Shown here piece after piece: positions 36,701 to 49,149 of a stretch of 60,000 bases of DNA. Made by a program: the position numbers and the translations under genes. Under the pieces are notes generated by a model, which was not told the DNA's origin, did no database searches, and saw only the letters and a program-made list of their open reading frames with translations. This DNA is from Hydractinia symbiolongicarpus (lineage: Eukaryota; Cnidaria; Hydrozoa; Anthoathecata; Hydractiniidae): NCBI RefSeq assembly GCF_029227915.1, contig NC_079875.1:12213001-12273000 (forward strand). The letters run 5' to 3'. Each line of letters opens with the position of its first letter. The first letter of the stretch is position 1.

Positions 36701-39700
36701 TTTCTATATCAGTTTAGGCATGACACATGATGGTCTTGACAATAATTGCAGAGTGCAGTCAGCTGGCTATCCTCATATGATGGCAGCGCAGTGGCCGCAA
36801 AGTAATCATGTGCCGCTAAAATGGTCTTATTGCAGCAAGAAAAAACTTGGTGAATTTTTGGGGTGAGAATAAATTTACTTATTTGAAACGATTGAATATG
36901 AAACTAGAACTTAATCAACATGGGAATTTTTATTTTCAGTATGGGATAAAAATGTGCATAACGTAAATGTTAACTTGATCACATGCTTTCCCTCTAAAAG
37001 TGACATTATCTAAAAAAGCACATTGGAAAAAAATTCTGATAACGTCATTCAGTATAATATGACGCCGCCATATATTTCCGATCTTGAAGAAAGGCTAGAA
37101 TATTGGAACATAAACTCTAAATTAAAAAAGTCTTACAAAAGATTTAGATGCGTAAAATTGGTAGCTTAACGCATAAGAAAGGAAGACTTTGAAACTGTTG
37201 ATAAGGATATTTAAAGAAAAAAAAGTCTTATTTTTCCCTCGCCACCTGTAAACACGACAACAGACGTGACAACATACCAAATAGTTTTAACTCTCTCGAA
37301 GCTAACTAAAATGATAAAAAGCTACCAAATTTTAACCCTCAACACGGTACTAGGAAGATACTACGAAAAGTTTTAAAGGGATCTTTCCAGAGAGGATTTT
37401 AAGCTCCACCCGCGGCTCGAATAAGCCTTAAAAAACTAAAATGTGTTTGAAATTTACTTGTAGCTGCTCTGCTGGCGGTTTGCTGCTTCTCTTTCTAATT
37501 TTTTTTTTTTACATAAGTAACTAAAAAAACGTTGCAAGTGGAGAAAGTGAATTAGCTAAGACAAAATGATTCTTTACTGTAGATCCTATAAAAGCTATTG
37601 TATTCGAGACAAATCACTTTCCGAAGATGCGAACCTATCGAAATTGTCTGGAACAATTCCTGGAACATTATACAATGCAGATAGACAGTGTCAACAACAA
37701 TATGGTGTGATAGCTAAGCATTGCAGAAAATTCAAGGTTCGTGGATATGGATTATTTTGGTCTTGTTGTGATATACACATATTTCTTTTATAAGTCACCT
37801 AGCGTTATGAGTCATACTAACAAAGTTGCCCTAATCACCTCCACAGTCGGCTCACAATAACTTCTTAGGGTTCGTTTGTTAGGAAAAGTGCTTTGCCTGT
37901 TTTAGAAAAAGTTTTCCCCGGTCACCAAGATTCAAGATGCTGATTATGTGTTGACCGAAAAGGGAGTATTTTAAGAAACCGACCTTTAAAGGGTTAAATT
38001 TAAAAACAACAAACAAAACCAATTCATCAGCAGTTGTTTTTCATTAACCTACATACTGCAAAAAAGTAATCAATCAAACCCATAACATTTTACGAAGACA
38101 CAACATTTTATGACCAATTTTAATGGAAAAAAGCTGTAACTTAAGGATTGATTTTTAAACTTAGTCTGAACTACAAAACACGCTTATTAAGCACTATGTG
38201 TAGACGAAAGATAAAAATGCATAAAATTTCTTGGCCTAAATTTGACATAGACGTATTGTCTTAAAAATAAACTTCAAAAACGATTTAGAAAAGATAAAAA
38301 TTATCAGTTTTGTAGGGCAATGCAATTCCTTCTTCTTAAAAGTCACCAATAGCAAATTCGTTGTGATTTTTTTCCATACATTAACTTCGTTTTTTACACA
38401 GACGCTACCTTTGGACCCTTCTTCTTACTTTAATTATTTATAATCTATCTCGTCAGGGTTTTACTTCATCAACACAGCTTATTTTCAAAGGTCGGCCCAA
38501 TTGAAAGTTTCTTAAAAAATCTCGTGAATTTTGTTATATGCCTTTAAACAGGCTGTTTATTAAAAAAAATACGTGTATATATGGTTTTGCTGTAACGTTT
38601 CAGTAATGCCACAATGCCTTACAAATGATCACTTCAGCGTAGCTATTTTTTTACAACAGCTACAGGAAGCAAAAATAGACAGGTATAGCGTAAGATAAAA
38701 ATACTGGAAAAAAATAATAAGTATTGAGAAAAGTCGGTTTTCTATCTTTTTGCGCTCTTTATTTTTAACACAATTTTTTTTTGCAATTTAAAAAAAAGTT
38801 AAAGAAAGTCCAAAAAAAATTAAAAAAGAGATTTGTTTCATAATGCATCATTTGCGTTTTAGACAACAGGACTACCAACAAACCTCTGCAAACAGCTTTG
38901 GTGTGAAATTGAAGGTGAAGATGAATGTGTTTCAAAACTCGATCCTGCAGCCAAGGGAACAGAATGTGATGAGGGAAAAGTAAGAACGAACAAACTCTAT
39001 TTCCATCTCTTTTGAATATCTGTAAAGTTGAGTTTCTTTTCTGAAATGATATTGATTTTTACAGTGGTGTATGTATGGTAAATGCGTTAACAACACAAAC
39101 ATGCCAGATTCAATCAATGGTGGATGGAGTGTTTGGAAAAATTGGACTACTTGCAGTCGCTCCTGTGGTGTTGGAGTGTCTTACATGGAGCGGACGTGTA
39201 ACAATCCTTTGTAAGTGACTGACTATTATAATAATTCATTTCTAATATCCTTTGCCTTGTTCTTGCACGCTCTTGCAAAAGCTCCTAATTTCAATTTGTT
39301 TTTTCTCTTTCTGTAGCACATTTCCTAAAGACGAATTTTATTGCACTGACTTTGTACATGTTTTGATGTAAATTTAACTTAAGACGTTCTAACAAGGAAG
39401 AGAACTAATAATTTTGTATTTTGCATTTTATTTTTATATTTTGTTATAACACTACAACATATATATTCTTCTCTGTATCCTTACGTAAATCTAAAAAAAA
39501 AAATACGTTAAGAAAAATCAATCAGCTTAATTAATAGTAAAACATGTTTCAAAAACAATGCATTTTCTGCCTTTAAACATCTAATGTGAATGGTGATGAA
39601 ATGGTTGTAAAGTTAATCAAGTACTTTTTCTCATGCGTTTTTCCTGTTAAGTTTTTCACTGCTCTGACATAAAGCTCTACTCATTCACGCCTCATCAAGT

Positions 39701-42700
39701 GAGTGCTCAACTATTTAAATTTTCTTTTTTAGTCCTTCAAATGGTGGCCGTTATTGCATTGGTGATAGTCGACAGTATGTTACCTGCAATACTCAGCCGT
39801 GTCCTAAACATTCAGTTGATATTCGTCTTCTCCAATGTCAACAGTACAGTAACAAGACGATGAAGTACATTAGTGTACACAGTGCCACTCAACAATGCGC
39901 ACTACATTGTCGACCTGCCAATCATTCAATACATTATTCTATTAAATTCCAACAGAAAGTGATCGACGGCACACCCTGTCGTCATGTTTTTTCTGACATC
40001 TGCATTGATGGTCGATGTCAAAAATTGGGCTGTGATTTGAAATTAAATTCTAAACTTCATAAGGATGTATGCGGTGTTTGCGGAGGGGATGGTGATACAT
40101 GCAAGCTGGTCGAAGGGGAATTTACCCAGCCATTAGGAAGAGGTATTTTCTAGCTTATTTACTCGCTGATTTGGTGAACAAGAAAGAAAGTTTTGCACTG
40201 CAGTTAATGCATGTGCTATTTTTAGGATATGTAAATGCAGTTGATATACCAAGAGGCGCAAGGAATGTACTCGTCAAAGAGGTTAAACCATGTGCAAGTT
40301 TTCTAGGTAGGACGAATAGGATTAAAATTTTATTATTTTTTAATACGTCTGTCTAAAAGAGTCATATTTACTCCAAATACGAAGCTTTAAAGAGCCATCA
40401 TGGAACGTACCATGTGAATGGAAATTGGACGATTGAATTGCCCGGTCGTTATGATATGAATGGAACAGTGGTGTATTACAGAAGAAGAGGAACACAAGAG
40501 TTCTTTTTTACAAAGGGTCCTACAAAAGAAGATATGCAATTCATGGTAAGAGATCTTGGTGATCACAATATTACTTTCTTTTTTTAAAACAGAAACGTGT
40601 CTGCATTAGGCAATATCGCAAGTCCTCTAAAATCAATTAAATAACCCTTCATAGTTGACTATCAAAGCAGATGCTCAGTCTCTTTCATTCGATTTTCTAA
40701 ATTTTGTAAAAAATCGTTTGCGTGAAATGTTGTTTGCGTACCTGTTCCATGCGTTAACAATAGTTCTCTATTCCACATTAAAGAAGCTTTTCTTAATATA
40801 AATCTTTTACCAAAGAATTTCCTTTCGTCATTAGGTGTTGTTTCAGGATTTCAATTTCGGCGTCAAATACAGTTACATATTACCACTTAATAATACAAAA
40901 GAAAAGACAGATTCAGAAAGAGAGAAGCACAAGGGTTCATTTGGATGGATGCAAGGGCGTTGGCAAAAATGCTCAGTTGTTTGCGGAGGGGGTAAGGTGT
41001 TTCAATGTTTATAGTTCTTGTCGCCACAACAGTGTGAGAAGCAAGACAATGAATTTTTGTGTCGTACGTCTGTGTTGAAAGTCGATTATAAGGAACAGCT
41101 TTCGAATTACAAGATAATTTCAATATAATATGAGAAAATTTTTTGTCGACCACTATGAACGGACAATGTTACACTGCTATAGAGGTGCAAATAAATATGT
41201 TCAGCTCAAGTAACTTTACCAGCCAGATTATTTGTTAGATTTGGAAACCACACATGTGCAAAAAAATCAAATACTGAATGTATCTTCTTGCTTGGGAAAC
41301 TTTCCGGAATAACAGTAGTAGTATTTTAGGTATCATGAGACGTGGGAAACCAAAATGTCTACACATGCACCAAAGAAATATAAGCATTGTCAATGATACC
41401 CACTGCTCTGGAGCTAAGGTGCCACCTTCACCAGAGAGAACTTGCAATGAGCATACATGCCCTAAAGTGTAAGTGGCTTGAGGTATTTTTATTTACATTG
41501 ATGGATACAGACCTGATTAAGAGGCGCAATATGCTAAAAAATCGATTCTGCAGAAAAAAATTCTGCTTCAAAAGATATTTATAGATGTAAAATTCTCTTA
41601 CTCCGTAATTCGTTTTCAATTAGTTGGTTTGTGACACCTTGGAGAGAATGCAGTAGTACCTGCGGATTAGGACTGAAGAAGAGAAATATTACATGTAAAG
41701 AAAGAAAGCCGAATGGATACTGGAAAAATCGACGAAACAAAGATTGCCACTTATCACTAAAACCTGTCTCCATCAACACGTGTGTCGAAAAGGCGTGTTA
41801 CTTAAGCTGGCGAACTAGTGCATGGTCAAAGGTGGACTTTTTTAACATTTTATATTAAACTAATAGCCTTAAGAATGTCGCTATAGCGCAAAAAGGTCAA
41901 GAGCTTTTTTCGTTAGCGCGTTTACACATAAAAAACTATACTCTTTTTAAAGTGCGCACGCCTTAGCAAGAAATCTCGTTGTTTGTACTTGAGCACAAAA
42001 TCCAATCAAATGGGAATGACCCTTAACAGCCGTATTTAGAAACTTTTAACATTAAAATGTTTTTCATTTGTTTTTTACAGTGCCATGCACCTTGCAAGAA
42101 GATTGGAATGAAATACAGAAGCGTCTCATGTCCAATCACAGGAGCTTGTTTACATTCTGCGAAACCTGCCATGATGAGAAGATGCAAGTCTTCAAAATGT
42201 GACTACCGGTGGGTTGCAGGACCATGGAATCAAGTATAATCAATAATATCTTTTTAACTATACTTACAATCCTTGGACAAAATACCTTAACATATAGAAG
42301 ACGATAAAGCTTTGTTTCTTCGAAAATGTTTTTGAACAAAGCTTCTACCCCTATTATAGTCAATGAAGATCTGAAATTAGTAGATTTTTTGACTTTGCAA
42401 CATTGATCTGAAATTAAATAAGGAACCTATATTTTGCTAAGGGAGTTTGTTTCACAATTAATGTCTGCGATCGTCAATGCGTATTATTAAAACAATCCTT
42501 TAATGCTTCCTTTCCATATAGTGCTCAAAACCATGCGGCCAAGGTTTTCAAAGAAGAACAGTCAAATGTAGGGAAGTTAGCTCTTTCATAAAAGTAAAAG
42601 GAAGATGTCTCAAGAAGAGACCGCACCATAAAAGAACATGTTATATAAAAAAATGTGATGATGTAGTTCCAACCAAAAGCAATATAGGAAAATCAATGAA

Positions 42701-43355
42701 AAAGCAGCTAAAGGAAGTTTCGTACAGATTGTATTCACGTATACCACGTGCACCAAGAAGAAAGCGAAAACAAATGAAAAATTCACTATCTATGGTAATT
42801 GGTGCTTTGAAAGAAAAAACAGGTATGTAGTTGTAAAATGATTAAATCTACACTATTGGCTATAATTTTCAGCTTCTAATTTATCCAACGTTATCCAACC
42901 TTACTTTTGGCTTTCTTGTTCACCTAAGATTAGAAGCTTTAAAGGTAAAATGTGATAAACAGCGGCAGATTTGGGAGGTTTTTTGGGTGTTGCAAAATAT
43001 CTTTAAAGAAGGGATTAGGCAAAACTGGGGATTTTGATGCGGGCAGCTTATTGGAAAGCAACGCTTTTTAACGCCCTGCAGCAGTTAGAATGGTTTAAAA
43101 TTAACTCTTAAATGCTGATGGAGATACAACTTTATTCTTTATCCGCCCCTGAAAACCACGTACTAAATACTATTCTTGTCTATCTTAGCTCTGTTACGGA
43201 ATGAAAGAGACTGCAAAAGAGACAGTATCACACCACGTGTGTGCAAAATGAAGATAATGTTATCAAAGCTTTCAAATCAAAAACCATTTTGTGATTATAT
43301 ACACAATAGCATCAGATGTTGCGCGACTTGTAGAAAACGAAAAGCCACATGGTAA
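30724..43355 (+). CDS. ADAMTS secreted zinc metalloprotease with PLAC domain, 20 exons
   Basis: Secreted matrix protease. Exons: 30724-30817, 31408-31745, 32301-32466, 33738-33961, 34694-34777, 35323-35447, 35800-35949, 36713-36862, 37583-37736, 38863-38979, 39065-39210, 39733-40142, 40226-40306, 40385-40545, 40835-40991, 41330-41468, 41624-41831, 42081-42233, 42522-42822, 43189-43355. All junctions are GT-AG and the total of 3,525 nt is open, giving 1,174 residues. Order: signal peptide (1-21); reprolysin prodomain with CYYYGYV; basic processing site RKLTRR (221-226); protease from about 240 with HEIGHNLGMTH (zinc His 389, 393, 399; Glu 390) and a Met-turn at HMM (415-417); disintegrin-like (about 446-535); TSP1 repeat GGWSVW (from 553); Cys-rich with CGVCGGDG; spacer; four more TSP1 repeats (exons 15-19); basic linker; PLAC (exon 20, ending CC..C). 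Five TSP1 repeats plus PLAC match the ADAMTS6/10/17/19 layout, and ITHNGDKTLFSFCEWQ resembles ADAMTS6/10. The active site is intact. The acceptor of exon 14 (ATACGAAG/C) lacks a good pyrimidine tract, so that boundary is the least sure. Confidence 0.96.
34090..34325 (+). repeat. tRNA-derived SINE (family S1) in ADAMTS intron 4
   Basis: TGTGGCCTTGTGGTTAGGAAGTTCGCTTCGTAATCACAAGG (A box and Thr-like anticodon loop), then GTCCGTGGTTTGGTCC (B box), then the S1 body through AACCACATTGATAACAGTGTTTCCAATACTGAAGTGGCT to GGATTAATTAATG. It is the best-preserved head of the family here. Confidence 0.8.
36090..36175 (+). repeat. tRNA-derived SINE fragment (family S2) in ADAMTS intron 7
   Basis: GCAGCACGTAGTGCAGTGGGTTTGTCGGC...CAGCTCTGGGAACGGCAGATTAAACCCCGCTCGCTG parallels the S2 copies at 3055 and 10130 on the opposite strand. 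Confidence 0.55.
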
Positions 43356-43829
43356 CTCACGAAATTTGGAACCTCTTAAATCTCATGTAAAAGTCGCAGA
43401 GTTTCAGGAAGATCAGCCGAGCTAACTATTTTTGAGTAAAATAGTACGAAGAAAAGAACTTGTGTTTTCATGTAGTAGAAAGCACAAAATGTACCGGACA
43501 GTAACATAAAAGGGCAACAACAAAGGTTGAAAGATTGCATGAAAAAAGATAAGATGAAAAATTGAATTTTTAGAAACTAAAATCAAATAGGATTAAGAAA
43601 CGTTTTTTTTAACAATAGCTTTGAAGAAATATGCGACTTCCAGCCTTTTAAGGGCCTAAAAAGTTCAGTGGAAACAGAGTTAAAGTATATTTATTTAGCA
43701 AGAATTTTGAAAAATAAGATGTTATTTTTTATCTCTATATTCTTTTCTCTTGATTGCGATTTCGCGATAACGTTCATGTGCAAAAGAAGTTGGAACTAGA
43801 TGGCTCCACAAGTAGGAAGGTATTGAAAT

Positions 43830-45260
43830 GATGTTCCCAACATTTTGCAAGCCAATGAAAAGCTCAAATGACGCATGCAACGCAACACATTCTGTTTAAA
43901 GGGGCTACAAATGGCTGTTGGTTTTCGTCTTTAACGACTTCACGAAAGTCAAGCTAATGGCGGTGGAAAAGTGTTTGATAACTGAGGACAAAGGCAACAC
44001 TTTAAATCATCTTAAATATCATATTGAGCATCTAAATATAACAAATGAGGTCCCTATATATATTGTATATCCATGATTTATTCGATACAAGTACTTATTT
44101 TTAACTCAAACTTTTTAATAAGATAAACCTCTAACCTTTTTAACTAGCTAGCTATATCCTTTGAAATTTTGCATAGAAACTTATAAGTTTTTTGTACATA
44201 AATCCAACCTAGGCAACAACAATGACTTTAAAATCTAAAGGTTTTAAATACCTTCTTAAAGGTAGTCCCATAGCATATTTTAACAAATACAGCACCTTGT
44301 GTTGTCTCTATTCCATCGTCAAAACAAACTTTCGGTTTACTGATATTAATATGTTTTGCAGATTTCTTTTTCCGCCAAAAAGAATATCGAAGAAAAATTT
44401 TTTAGAAAATAAAAATAAAAAAGTAGCAAATTCATCATAAAAAATTAATCTCCATGATTAGAGGTTGTATATACGTCTATGTGGTTCTAAAGTTTTTATA
44501 ATTTCTTGCGCCTTTTGAGTGGTCGATTTATTACACGCCATTCTTCGGAAATTGCGGGGATTAAGCTTATTGAATCGTTTCGTAACAAAGATACATGTGC
44601 AAAAAACATTCAAATAAATCAAATAAGGTATAAATGAAATATGTTCCACATTTGGGATTAAATACCTTATTCGGTCGGGAGACTGTGTAAAGCATGGCTC
44701 CAACCTGATTTTTGTGCAGGTGATAATAGTGCTAAATAAGGTATCAGTCACAAATATTGACATATTTTTTATGATGACTTGATATGACTATCTAAACCTA
44801 TGCAACTCCTCCGATTGCGTAACCATTTTTTCTTACTTCAACATCTGGAACAACGAAACACCACAAAAACAGAATTTTGTGGAATCTGTTAGCCAGGAGA
44901 CCCATCGGAAATCGGAATAGTAGGGTACGAAATATTACACTGGATCGCAAACGACTTTTTTGCGGTCAGACTACTGAACGAGCTTTTTGAACGGTTTCTT
45001 CTATTGTTTATTGGCTATTCTATTATTGGCTCACGTGATCATTAGCAGAAAATCCTTTCTTTTTTAATTTTTGAACGAGAATGGTCTTACTCACCTGATC
45101 AAACTTATTATTAAAGAGGGTAGATGTGGATGGTTGGAAGTGACTCAATTGATGATTGGAATTAACTCCATTGATGGTTGAAAGTAACTCAATTAATGGT
45201 TGGAAGTGACTCAACTGATAGTTTAAAGTGAACCAAATAATGGTTGGAAGTGACTCAATC
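43830..45260 (+). repeat. Dispersed duplicated segment, copy 1
   Basis: Blocks here recur in the same order at 59035-59960: CCCAACATTT.GCAAGCCAATGAAAAGCTCAA (43837 and 59054); AAATGAAATATGTTCCACATTTGGGAT (44632 and 59370); TATCTGGAAC.AC through CAGGAGACCCA (44842-44902 and 59509-59571); and TTGGAAGTGACTCAATTGATG-type words (45120-45250 and near 59935). The spacing between the first two blocks differs (about 700 versus 260 bp), so one copy has an insertion or the other a deletion. Confidence 0.75.
45120..45260 (+). repeat. Short tandem array of GGTTGGAAGTGACTCAATTGAT-type units
   Basis: Five or six copies of a 22-26 nt unit (GATGGTTGGAAGTGACTCAATT, with variants GAAGTAACTCAATTAAT and AAGTGACTCAACTGATAG). 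Confidence 0.8.
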
Positions 45261-45474
45261 CGCCCTGGTGTAAATACGGTTAAGCCCAGGGCGTCATAAG
45301 CAACTGTAAATATGGTTGCCAATTCCAACAAAGAAGCCTTTATTTATTTTACGAAATATTGAGAAGAGCGTCAAAATTTACATTTTTTATTAAGCGATCG
45401 GTATTGTCGGCAGCGATTTTGAACTAAGCACCCTGGTGCTAGATCGAAAAGATGCGTTTGCCACACATTAATTG

Positions 45475-45529
45475 AAAATCACGTGACAATTACCACAACA
45501 GTGGCATGTGGTAATTGTCACGTGATTTT
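45475..45529. repeat. Perfect 23-bp inverted repeat with 9-nt loop
   Basis: AAAATCACGTGACAATTACCACA (45475-45497) is exactly complementary to 45507-45529; the loop is ACAGTGGCA. CCTGGTGCTAGATCGAAAA just before it (45431) recurs as CCTGGTGCTAAATCGAAAA at about 45644, so the hairpin may lie inside a small element flanked by direct repeats. Confidence 0.9.
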
Positions 45530-45846
45530 TGATGGTTATTCTTAAAGGCAGTAATTAAAAAAGTCTCCAGTTTATACACAGTAAAAAAATGTACGAGTCC
45601 TAGCCCAATCAATAGTTAGCAACTTCTTCAAAACGAACGAACCCCTGGTGCTAAATCGAAAATGTAGAAGAAAAAGAAAGCAAACCTTTTTCATTATTTT
45701 AACACAACTTTTTTTTATTCTCAATAGCTCTTTGTTTGTGGCAATTTTTTGCAGGAACTTTAATGATCAGAGCACTTGCTCCTGTCACTCTCATAAAATA
45801 TAAAGTTTACAAAACAACTGTATTCTTTTCCAATACTTTTTAGTGT

Positions 45847-45922
45847 AAAACTTCTGTGGTCTAATTGTAAGATTCTTACAGAGAATATATGTAAGAGATC
45901 CAGGTTCAATTCCTGGCAGGAG
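45847..45922 (+). repeat. tRNA-like sequence (pol III A/B boxes)
   Basis: ACTTCTGTGGTCTAATTGTAAGATTC (acceptor, D-arm-like), hairpin CTTAC...GTAAG with an 11-nt loop, then GAGATCCAGGTTCAATTCCTGGCAGGAGT (perfect T-arm CCAGG/CCTGG and an acceptor arm with one mismatch). The oversized anticodon loop argues against a working tRNA. A sister copy lies inverted at 49955-50030. Confidence 0.6.
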
Positions 45923-46449
45923 TTTATAGGATAGAATCACGTATTTTTTTTATATGACTCTTTTCACATTACATCAAGTCCAAGTATACCAATTCAAAGA
46001 CAAAGGTGAAGTCTCTCTATAGGCAGCAATGATTTATAAAGAGTAAAACTAACTATAAGTAGGATTCGGGTGTCTTAGAAAAAGTCCAAAAATATTAAGT
46101 CCTCACTTCTAAGAAACCTTTGGGGTGAGTGTTAAAACCGCTTAGGCTTCTTGTTACAACCTAAGTAAGAGTCCATTTTTATTGCTTCAGGCAACTTTGC
46201 CTTCTTCGTTTCACCAGTATACAGCATGGTTACATTATCACAGGACGTTTAGTAGAGGGAAAAGAGTTGTCATAATACGTGAGAGATTTACTGACCCAAA
46301 TTTAAAAGAAAAGTACGTTGGATTTAAGGATTAGATTAGGAGTTTGTAATTATAAAAATGAGAAAATAGAATTTTTTACAAAAATATATACAGTACGTAA
46401 ACTTTTACTTGCATTAGTTCTTGAATCGCTTAGTTTAAGCATGTTTTTC

Positions 46450-47130
46450 TAAAATTCCTTTCTAAAATTGCTTATTCGGACGTTCATAAAAGCAATATTT
46501 AAAGGATTTCTCAACATATCCGGAAGCTCGGATTCCGTACTTGAAGACCGTTGCATCTGTTTCTTTTTGCTTTACAACAATTCTCATGAAATCATCAACA
46601 AACTTAAATGTATTTGGCGCTTTTTTCTTCTTCTGCTACTTAAAACCTTTTGACAGACGAGATGCGACAAGCTTCCATTGTTTTTCTCCCTTTCTTGCCG
46701 ATCCTTTGAGCTCGTGTGTGATCACTAATTGTTTTTGATTGACATACAAATTGTGGTCAAGAAGTGCTAATAAGACTCTGGCATTCATCACATTGGATCG
46801 GATTCCTGTCTCTTGGATACATATACGAGTTCAGCAATTAATAAAAGACTTCGAGCGCCACTATGATATGATTTTGTTGTCTATATATTTGAAATTCTTG
46901 TATCATTAAAAACATTCTCAATAGCATTTGTTTCTTAATTCATTTTTTTTGCCTCCATTTCAATTTTGTTTACAGTATTTTGGGTACTTTTGGTTTACTT
47001 TTTCGTAAACGAGTGTTTATTGACAGCCACGTAGGCTCCAGGGTTTCCGCATCTCATTGCAATATTTTGCACAGCAAAATAAATGGTTGCCGCTCGGCTT
47101 GATCCACTCTTGATTGGTTTTACACTCCTA
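46450..47130 (-). pseudogene. Broken transposon-derived coding remnant
   Basis: Minus-strand reading shows three codon-like blocks separated by stops or frame changes: one with VKPIKSGSSRAATIYFAVQN (about 47125-46990); one with ARVLLALLDHNLYVNQKQLV followed by GSARKGEKQWKLVASRLSKG (about 46785-46640); and one with FKFVDDFMRIVVKQKETDAT (about 46620-46450). The middle block resembles a recurring C-terminal motif of animal transposon proteins (LALLDHN..VNR/Q..., K..KKW). I cannot name the superfamily with confidence. Confidence 0.4.
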
Positions 47131-48056
47131 ACAAGATAAGATAAGATATATTTATTTTTTTAACGTCAATTTCTATGCATATATAAATATAAAATTTAGC
47201 CTCAATATTTTTGGAAAAATGCCTAGTGTCAAAAAAAGTTTAGTGATTGGTCAGTTTTTTTTTTATCCATTTACCTATTTTTCTATTTCGAATTGTGGCA
47301 ACAGCAGATAAATTGAATGTATCCAATCGAGTTATTCCAGACAGTTTTTAAAACCTTGTAGCACTAAAAGGGGATAATTCTTTTTCTTTTGTCCTTTCTA
47401 ATGGTATTTGCCGTGATGATCTTGGTAATCAGAGATTATCATGTTTATTATTTTGATTACCTGTTCTTTAGCAGCTTATCTGGCTTCTCAGCGTGTTTGA
47501 TACTTTTATCGCACTATTCTTTTACCGACTGGATAACAAGTCCTGTCTGGATGTTATAAAACGTATTCCAAAAATTAATGTTTATTGCGAGCTTAAATTT
47601 GACACTGCTCATTCGCCTACTTCACAATAAAACCACCTGTCACATCGTTATTGGTCAGTTATGTTCATCAACAAGAAAGCAGTTGCTTTTGGCTGATATT
47701 GTAGCAATATGCGATCATCAAAACATAGTAGACTTACGCGAAGTGTTATTCTCCAATAGTATTTCAAGTATTCTTTCTGCCTGGCAAATTCAACAACTGT
47801 GTTTCTGTAGGTGAACTAGTACTCCAACTTCGCAATCTCATTATTGGATGGAACCTTTATGAAAACCGCAAAAATTCATATAGATTTTAGAACAAAATGT
47901 AAATGGAACTTTTTATTTCTAACTACTTTTTTTTACTATTTTTAACGTCAAATTTTTTACCACTTTCTTACAGAAGATGTACGTGGTGTTTAAAAAGTAT
48001 TTTAATGTGCTTTTCGGTGCTTAAGTAAAAAAAATATAGTCGGAGATACTGTAAAA

Positions 48057-48960
48057 TCAGTTATTTGCTCTAAATAATGGTTTTTTATGTTGTTTTGTGA
48101 TGTGTGCAGCTTTTAGCAACAAAAATGTGAAAAATTGGTGCTTTTGCGTCCTTAAAAATTTAATGTGATTTTGCGTCCTTAAATGAAAAAATAATTCGAG
48201 ATAATGTTTAAATGAGTTTTTTAGCTCGAAATAATGGCTTTTTATGTTGTTTTGTGATGTGTGCAAGTTTTAGCAAAAAAAATGTTAAAAATTGGTGTTT
48301 TTGCGAGCTTAAATATTTAAAGGTGCTTTTGCGTCCTTAATTGTTGAAATAGTTCAGGATACGGTTAAAATCATTTTTTTGCTGATGTACAGGTTTTAGC
48401 ATCAAAAATATTAAAAATTGGTGCTTTTGCGACCTTTAATATTTTAATGTGATTTTGCGTCCTTAAATGAAAAATTAATTGGAGATGAGTTTAAATCAGT
48501 TTTTTGGACGAAATAGTATGTTTTTTTGTGTTTTGTGATGTGCGCCGGTTTTAGCAAGGAAAATGTGAAATATTGGTGTTTTTGCGAGCTTAAATATTTT
48601 AAGGTACTTTTGCGTCCATAAATAAAAGAATAATCCGAGATACGGTTTAATTACATTTTTTGCTCCGAATAACGGTTTTTATGTTGTTTTTGCGATGAGC
48701 GCATGTTTTAACAAATATGTGAAAAAGTGGTGGTTTTGCGACCTTAGATATTTTAATGTGATTTTGCGTCTACAAATTAAAAAATAATTCGAGATACAGT
48801 TTAAATAAATTTTTTTGCTCCGAATGACGGCTTTTATATTGTTTTTCGATCAGCGCACGTTTCAGCAACAAAAATGTAAAATATTGGTGTTTTTGCGACC
48901 ATAAAATTTTAATGTGCGTTTGGGTCTGTAACATGCGATGTTGTCAAGTGTTTTAAAAAT
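48057..48960 (+). repeat. Satellite array of about six 150-155 bp units
   Basis: Each unit has AAAATGTGAAAAATTGGTG.TTTTTGCGA, AATATTTTAATGTGATTTTGCGTCCTTAAAT and TGCTCCGAAATAACGG.TTTTATGTTGTTTTG. The GCGTCCTTAA-type words lie near 48172, 48330, 48456, 48610 and 48765. One unit is shorter by about 30 bp. Confidence 0.9.
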
Positions 48961-49149
48961 AAAAGGCAATTTGGCAAGTTGTTGAATTCAGAATGCGATG
49001 TAAATTCTCATGCCCCCATCATTTCGATTGTGTCGTTTTCCTAGCCCTAAATTATATCAAAATGGATAAAATTAATGATGAGAACCACTAACAAAAATAC
49101 TCCATGGTTTGTTTGCTTTTTGTTGATGGGAAACAACACGTCAGCACCC

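Larger units (their letters stand above)
43356..49149. other. Gene-free, transposon-derived stretch
   Basis: No intact gene. It holds the first copy of a duplicated segment (about 43830-45260), a perfect 23-bp hairpin (45475-45529), a tRNA-like sequence (45847-45922), a broken minus-strand coding remnant (46450-47130) and a satellite array (48057-48960). A short plus-strand open stretch at about 46147-46335 looks codon-like but has no start and no motif. Confidence 0.5.

Noticed and set aside
46147-46335. Codon-like plus-strand stretch (FHQYTAWLHYHRTFSRGKR)
   Set aside because: It has an acceptor-like CAG upstream but no start, donor or family match; kept only as a possible transposon relic.
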